Shown here in pieces: positions 22,331 to 25,325 of a stretch of DNA of 25,325 nt (positions are counted from its first letter, which is position 1; the number at the start of each line of letters is the position of its first letter). This DNA is from Patescibacteria group bacterium (GTDB lineage Bacteria > Patescibacteriota > Minisyncoccia > Phycocordibacterales > UBA1006). The stretch is taken from contig JAGQMO010000041.1 in NCBI GenBank assembly GCA_020428615.1, positions 1 to 25,325 of the forward strand. The letters run 5' to 3'. The notes under the pieces are model-generated. The model worked only from the letters and a program-made list of their open reading frames with translations. It did no database searches and was not told the DNA's origin. Position numbers and translations under genes: made by a program.

Positions 22331-23245
22331 ATGGAAATCAACCAAGCACTTCAGCGATTCCTCGAGTACCTCGAGATTGAAAAAGGACGATCACTCAAAA
22401 CCGTCCGCAACTATGGTCAGTACCTCTCGCGGTACATTGATTTTTCGGGTGTAAAAAATATTAGTGGAATCAATGCAGAAAACATTCGTCAATTCAGACT
22501 TCACCTCAACCGCCAGTCAGGAACGAAAACCCGCGGACAATCATCAGGTACGATGAAGAAGCGAACGCAGAACTACTACCTCATTGCCATTCGTATGTTC
22601 CTAAAATATTTAATGAAACAGGGGCACACCGTCTACAGTCCTGAAAATATTGAACTCGCAAAAACTGAAGATCGACACATCGACCACCTCGACATCAAAG
22701 AACTGAAACGTATACTCGAAGTCGCACAGAAACATCCACGAAATCTCGCCATCATGCACATGTTATTCTCGACTGGACTCCGTGTCTCTGAATTGTGTTC
22801 GCTCAATCGCGACATTGATCTTTCAAAAGACGAACTCACCATTCGCGGAAAAGGAGACAAATTGCGCATTGTCTTTTTGAGTCCAAATGCACGCGCGGCG
22901 ACCACAACGTACCTGAAAAATCGTACTGATATGGATGAAGCACTCTTTGTTCAAGAGGGTCCGCAAATTGTGAAACGCGAAGAACAAAACGTTTCACTTC
23001 GACTCACACCACGATCTGTGGAGCGTTTGGTGAAACGAATTGCAATTGAAGCCGGTATCTCTAAAAAGGTTACCCCACACACCATTCGCCATTCGTTTGC
23101 AACCGATTTACTGAGAAACGGCGCTGACATCAGGAGTGTCCAAATAATGCTAGGGCACAGCAATATTGCAACAACCCAAATTTATACCCACATTACCGAC
23201 AAACAACTGCGAGAGGTGCACAAAAAGTTTCATAACAAAGAGTAA
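22331..23245 (+). CDS. Xer-type tyrosine recombinase
   Basis: 304 aa. Site-specific recombinase of the XerC/XerD class, which resolves chromosome dimers at dif. The N-terminal SAM-like core-binding domain is at about 1-98 (FLEYLEIEKGRSLKTVRNYGQYL). The catalytic domain spans about 115-300. All catalytic residues are present: R151 (GLRVSEL), K174 (RGKGDK), H250 and R253 (HTIRHSF), H276 (LGHSN) and nucleophile Y285 (TQIYTH). Length matches XerC/D (about 300 aa). A basic insert around 63-79 (SGTKTRGQSSGTMKKRT) is slightly longer than usual. Only one Xer gene is visible; Patescibacteria may use a single Xer, but a phage or integrative-element integrase cannot be excluded. No mobile-element neighbours are present, which favours a housekeeping role. 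Confidence 0.92.
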   Translation: MEINQALQRFLEYLEIEKGRSLKTVRNYGQYLSRYIDFSGVKNISGINAENIRQFRLHLNRQSGTKTRGQSSGTMKKRTQNYYLIAIRMFLKYLMKQGHTVYSPENIELAKTEDRHIDHLDIKELKRILEVAQKHPRNLAIMHMLFSTGLRVSELCSLNRDIDLSKDELTIRGKGDKLRIVFLSPNARAATTTYLKNRTDMDEALFVQEGPQIVKREEQNVSLRLTPRSVERLVKRIAIEAGISKKVTPHTIRHSFATDLLRNGADIRSVQIMLGHSNIATTQIYTHITDKQLREVHKKFHNKE

Positions 23246-23290
23246 GCGGTGAAACGGTGTAACTGATACCAAGCATAGAAATAAATAAGG

Positions 23291-23324
23291 GACAAAACAA
23301 AAGGACACCAATTTTGATGTCCTT
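23291..23324 (-). terminator. terminator of the TM zinc-ribbon-like gene
   Basis: On the minus strand AAGGACATCA-AAAT-TGGTGTCCTT (one T-G pair) is followed by TTGTTTTGTC. It starts 5 nt past the stop at 23329. Its plus-strand T content is low, so it probably does not serve the recombinase. Confidence 0.75.
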
Positions 23325-23328
23325 GAAA

Positions 23329-23658
23329 TTACCTGACTTTCAAGTGTCCACTTCCTGGTTCTGAAATTGTTTCTTCAGTGATCACGGTCACGATTCGTGT
23401 TTTGGTTGCATGACAAAACGAACATTCATAAAAACTCTTTTGACGTGTCGTGGTGTCATCAACGTGTTGAGGTTTATACCTAACTTTTCGAACGAAATTG
23501 TGATTACCTTCCAAACACTCTTTGTGTTGTGTTTTGATTTTTTTCTTGCTTTTCAACCAGTAGTACACAAACAAACTGATGAAAACCAAAACCATAATCA
23601 CACCCATAAGGAGTTGGAATTTTGTCGGTACCTGTTTAACGGGTTCTAGGTTTTGCAT
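23329..23658 (-). CDS. small single-TM protein with a Cys/His zinc-ribbon-like tail
   Basis: 109 aa from ATG at 23658 (MQNLEPVKQV); the frame opens three codons earlier at TTG 23667. One TM helix lies at about 16-34, followed by a Lys-rich stop-transfer stretch (KSKKKIKTQHK). The tail contains C48, H53, then YECSFCHATK with a CxxC pair near 79-82 and a further His. C-x4-H plus CxxCH could bind one zinc. Similar Cys/His patterns occur in many ribbon domains, but I recognise no family. The gene diverges from the methyltransferase, and a TATAAT box (23688-23693) lies 29 nt upstream, giving an unusually long leader for this genome. Confidence 0.72.
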   Translation of the reverse strand: MQNLEPVKQVPTKFQLLMGVIMVLVFISLFVYYWLKSKKKIKTQHKECLEGNHNFVRKVRYKPQHVDDTTTRQKSFYECSFCHATKTRIVTVITEETISEPGSGHLKVR

Positions 23659-23687
23659 AACAAACAACGGTTTTAAATTGTGATTGT

Positions 23688-23693
23688 ATTATA
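23688..23693 (-). promoter_or_regulatory. -10 box TATAAT upstream of the TM zinc-ribbon-like gene
   Basis: TATAAT on the minus strand, 29 nt before the ATG at 23658. It predicts a leader of about 22 nt. It overlaps the dif-like candidate at 23689-23716. Confidence 0.45.
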
Positions 23694-23716
23694 ACATATA
23701 TAATATTATTGTAAAT
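23689..23716. promoter_or_regulatory. weak dif-like 11-6-11 site
   Basis: TTATAACATAT - ATAATA - TTATTGTAAAT. The right arm matches the common XerD arm TTATGTTAAAT at 9 of 11 positions. The left arm matches its inverse ATTTAACATAA at 8 of 11. It lies 444 nt after a Xer-type recombinase gene. The stretch is very AT-rich, so the match may be chance. Confidence 0.25.
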
Positions 23717-23763
23717 ATACCTAAATGGTCGTTGTAATAATTGAAAGAGACGAGTAGCGTAGG

Positions 23764-23769
23764 TATACT
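23764..23769 (+). promoter_or_regulatory. -10 box TATACT before the methyltransferase
   Basis: TATACT ends 4 nt before ATG 23774 and 10 nt before ATG 23780. A start site about 7 nt downstream would fall inside or after the first ATG, so it favours 23780 as the initiator. Confidence 0.6.
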
Positions 23770-23779
23770 ACACATGATT

Positions 23780-24451
23780 ATGGAACACACGCCTGCCGTA
23801 CAAAAACAATACTTTCAATTTGCTTACCAAACCGGTAGCGATATTTGGACACACATTCCCTATCGATACCAAGCAGAGACAATGTTACCAACTCTTCCTG
23901 AAGATGCGCTCGTGTTGGATATTGGAGCGGGACGAGGTTTGTGGGCGGCAAAACTCGTTGGACTCGGCTATCGGGTATTGGGAATTGATTACGTTGAATC
24001 AATTGTAGAAAAGGTGAATGCACGAATAAAAGAAGACGGTTACACCGATCGCGCACGATTCATGGTGGGAGACGCACGTGACATTCCATTTGTCGATAGC
24101 AGTTTTGATATGGTAACTGACATTGGAACATTGCAACACATAGAAGAAAATGATTGGCACATGTATACTGATGAAGTATATCGCGTACTCAAACCTTCTG
24201 GTTACTATCTCAATGTTTCGTTGTCTCGAACAACACCGCGATTCATGGGATGGATACCAAAAAATTCTATTGATGGAAATTTCACCAAGTTTGGCGTGCA
24301 CTATCATTTTTTTAGCGAAGAAGAAATTGACACTATTTTTGGAGAACAATTCACTATTATCGATCAACAATTTGAAACCTACGAATCAAAATCTGATCCA
24401 GGTGACAGCGTTATCCTGATGTTCACTTTGATGCAAAAAAACAGCAACTAA
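23780..24451 (+). CDS. class I SAM-dependent methyltransferase
   Basis: 223 aa from ATG at 23780 (MEHTPAVQKQYF). In-frame ATG 23774 and a TTG at 23741 are alternatives, but the -10 box at 23764-23769 makes 23780 most likely. Methyltransf_11 fold: motif I VLDIGAGRG at 45-53, motif II acidic residue in GYRVLGIDYVES (about 70), motif III VGDARDIPF (about 97), motif IV FDMVTDIGTLQHIE (about 110) and motif V YRVLKPSGYYLNV (about 140). The fold is secure; the substrate is not. The C-terminal part (HYHFFSEEEIDTIFGEQF) is typical of small-molecule methyltransferases. It stands alone, between a divergent TM-protein gene and a convergent hypothetical gene. Confidence 0.9.
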   Translation: MEHTPAVQKQYFQFAYQTGSDIWTHIPYRYQAETMLPTLPEDALVLDIGAGRGLWAAKLVGLGYRVLGIDYVESIVEKVNARIKEDGYTDRARFMVGDARDIPFVDSSFDMVTDIGTLQHIEENDWHMYTDEVYRVLKPSGYYLNVSLSRTTPRFMGWIPKNSIDGNFTKFGVHYHFFSEEEIDTIFGEQFTIIDQQFETYESKSDPGDSVILMFTLMQKNSN

Positions 24452-24469
24452 AAGTAGTCGCTGTTTTTA
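24436..24469. terminator. terminator of the methyltransferase gene, possibly bidirectional
   Basis: AAAAACAGC and GCTGTTTTT flank a 14-nt interior that can pair further (ACT/AGT). The methyltransferase TAA (24449-24451) is inside the loop. The A-run also gives a T-tract for the minus-strand gene ending at 24494. Confidence 0.82.
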
Positions 24470-24493
24470 TAAATTGTGCTATATGCAAAACAT

Positions 24494-24859
24494 CTAAGAT
24501 GCTTGCACTTGTCCGTGTGGCCATGCACGGCCGCCATTCGTAATCAAATTGTCATCCATTTTTTGAAATGCGGTTCTGGCACCAAACAATTTTTGTGCCA
24601 ATGGATTGATTCTGAGTTCGTGAAGAGGAATATTTTGGCTGGTCACGGTACATGTTGGCCAAATACCATTGGTCAGATTGATCTCACGTGTTTTTGCTTT
24701 CTGTAATTTTTCTTGTGTTGTTTGCACCACCCTATCGCTAGGCGAACGATGTTTATATAGATTAAGTGTGTTTTTTGCTTGTTCACTTTGGTGTTTCACC
24801 AATGAAAGTAAAGTTCGGAAATCATCTTGGGTTGGTTTGAATTGTTTTTGTTTTGCCAT
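24494..24859 (-). CDS. hypothetical basic protein of 121 aa
   Basis: 121 aa. Starts MAKQKQFKPTQDDFRTLLSL. The first 60 residues are helical and basic (Q, K and R rich), followed by TNGIWPTCTVTSQNIPLHEL, which may be a small beta unit, and a C-terminal stretch ending RAWPHGQVQAS. One Cys, no membrane segment, no signal peptide. I recognise no family. Coding is supported by compatible composition, an isolated position, and a terminator hairpin just past its stop. TAATTT lies 9 nt before the ATG and may be a poor -10 box. pI looks high, so a nucleic-acid contact is possible but unproven. Confidence 0.62.
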   Translation of the reverse strand: MAKQKQFKPTQDDFRTLLSLVKHQSEQAKNTLNLYKHRSPSDRVVQTTQEKLQKAKTREINLTNGIWPTCTVTSQNIPLHELRINPLAQKLFGARTAFQKMDDNLITNGGRAWPHGQVQAS

Positions 24860-24933
24860 AGTCGTACAAAATTAACGGGTTAGTATTTTCTTTTATATTT
24901 GTGAATGTATAGTACATGAATTTTATTTTTTGT

Positions 24934-24961
24934 CAAAAAACTACCGTACTATGCGGTAGTT
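24934..24961 (-). terminator. terminator of the patatin-like gene
   Basis: AACTACCG and CGGTAGTT flank a 7-nt loop, with a T-run next on the minus strand. The TAG stop (24949-24951) is in the loop. Confidence 0.85.
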
Positions 24962-25325
24962 GATACTTGCCGTTCGAGGAATTCTTGAATGTGTTCTTTA
25001 AGACTCTCGGCATCGTACTTGCCAATTTTAAAGGCACGCCACAGCCCACGTGGATTCACGGTAAACGGGGTGATCCGTGTATCTCGAGACGGCTCGATAA
25101 ACAGTATATCGTTCGAAGCTGTAAGACCTTGTTTAAACCGTTTGTGGTTGAATCGCAACCTATCCATGTCAGATTTTAGATTTCGATAGAACCCCAACGA
25201 CCGAAACAAACGGTACAACCAGAGCTCAAGGCTGAGGTACCTGCCAACAAAAGGAATGCAGTTAACGACGAGTACCTTGTCCATACCATACACCTCAAAA
25301 GCTCGTTCGATGTGATTATACACGT
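24949..25325 (-). CDS. C-terminal part of a probable patatin-like phospholipase
   Basis: About 125 codons; the frame is open to the window edge, so the N-terminus is missing and the GTG at 25323 is not a trustworthy start. Visible: AFEVYGMDKVLVVNCIPF, a turn, then RLRFNHKRFKQGL, DILFIEPSRD, and LWRAFKIGKYDAESLKEHI near the end. This order (strand with V-L-V-V-N, then YN/FN-type helix, I-x-P-S, and L...K...GYDA...L) matches the C-terminal third of YjjU-type patatin-like phospholipases, which hydrolyse acyl chains from lipids. The Ser-Asp dyad motifs GxSxG and DGG would be upstream, outside the window, so activity cannot be assessed. Hypothetical membrane or lipid-handling role; moderate certainty. 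Confidence 0.6.
   Translation of the reverse strand, partial: VYNHIERAFEVYGMDKVLVVNCIPFVGRYLSLELWLYRLFRSLGFYRNLKSDMDRLRFNHKRFKQGLTASNDILFIEPSRDTRITPFTVNPRGLWRAFKIGKYDAESLKEHIQEFLERQVSTTA

Noticed and set aside
22331..23245. integrative-element or phage integrase
   Set aside because: No excisionase, phage or transfer genes, no tRNA target, and length and motifs fit a housekeeping Xer. Not fully excluded.

Overview
The window looks like a piece of a Candidate Phyla Radiation / Patescibacteria (Parcubacteria-like) chromosome. The standard genetic code gives full-length proteins, GC is moderate to low, and intergenic gaps are very short. There are many single-TM or signal-peptide envelope proteins of unknown function, a TraR/DksA protein with an eroded zinc finger, and LysM-M23 and TSP3-type calcium-repeat proteins. 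I found no convincing Shine-Dalgarno sequence upstream of any gene. This placement is inference from gene content, not a phylogenetic result.

Layout. (i) 1-4178, minus strand: a tight five-gene set of envelope and surface proteins (a small TM protein, a secreted Trp-rich protein, a 525-aa protein with four Cys repeats, a 183-aa secreted protein, and an FG-GAP/VCBS protein cut by the window edge). Three neighbours share a C-x4-G-x4-C module. (ii) 4306-7995, minus: nusA, a TM-anchored calcium-repeat protein, a four-TM protein and rsmA (ksgA). (iii) 8043-9411, plus: a 56-aa ORF followed 7 nt later by a coiled-coil protein. (iv) 9438-13827, minus: a UvrD/PcrA helicase and a 786-aa coiled-coil membrane protein. 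(v) 13973-15072, plus: a LysM-LysM-M23 cell-wall hydrolase whose first codons are out of frame with the rest. (vi) 15093-21318, minus: a UDG-superfamily protein coupled to comM, a DksA/TraR protein, a 1106-aa envelope protein with two peptidoglycan-binding-like domains, and rpsO. (vii) 21573-25325: a four-TM protein, a Xer-type tyrosine recombinase, a small TM zinc-ribbon-like protein, a SAM methyltransferase, a hypothetical protein and the end of a probable patatin-like phospholipase.

How it works together. Housekeeping genes for transcription (nusA), ribosome maturation (rsmA, rpsO), DNA repair and transformation (uvrD/pcrA, UDG, comM) and chromosome resolution (xer) are mixed with envelope genes for surface display and wall remodelling. 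No single metabolic pathway is present.

The strongest non-gene signal is the expression architecture. At least nine genes have a TATACT/TATAAT/TACAAT-like box 6-9 nt before the ATG, which predicts leaderless mRNAs. Rho-independent terminators follow most units, often with the stop codon inside the hairpin. Twice the terminator T-tract runs directly into the next gene's -10 box. No CRISPR array, rRNA, tRNA, insertion sequence or phage module was seen. No gene-free stretch exceeds 300 bases; the longest is 21319-21572.
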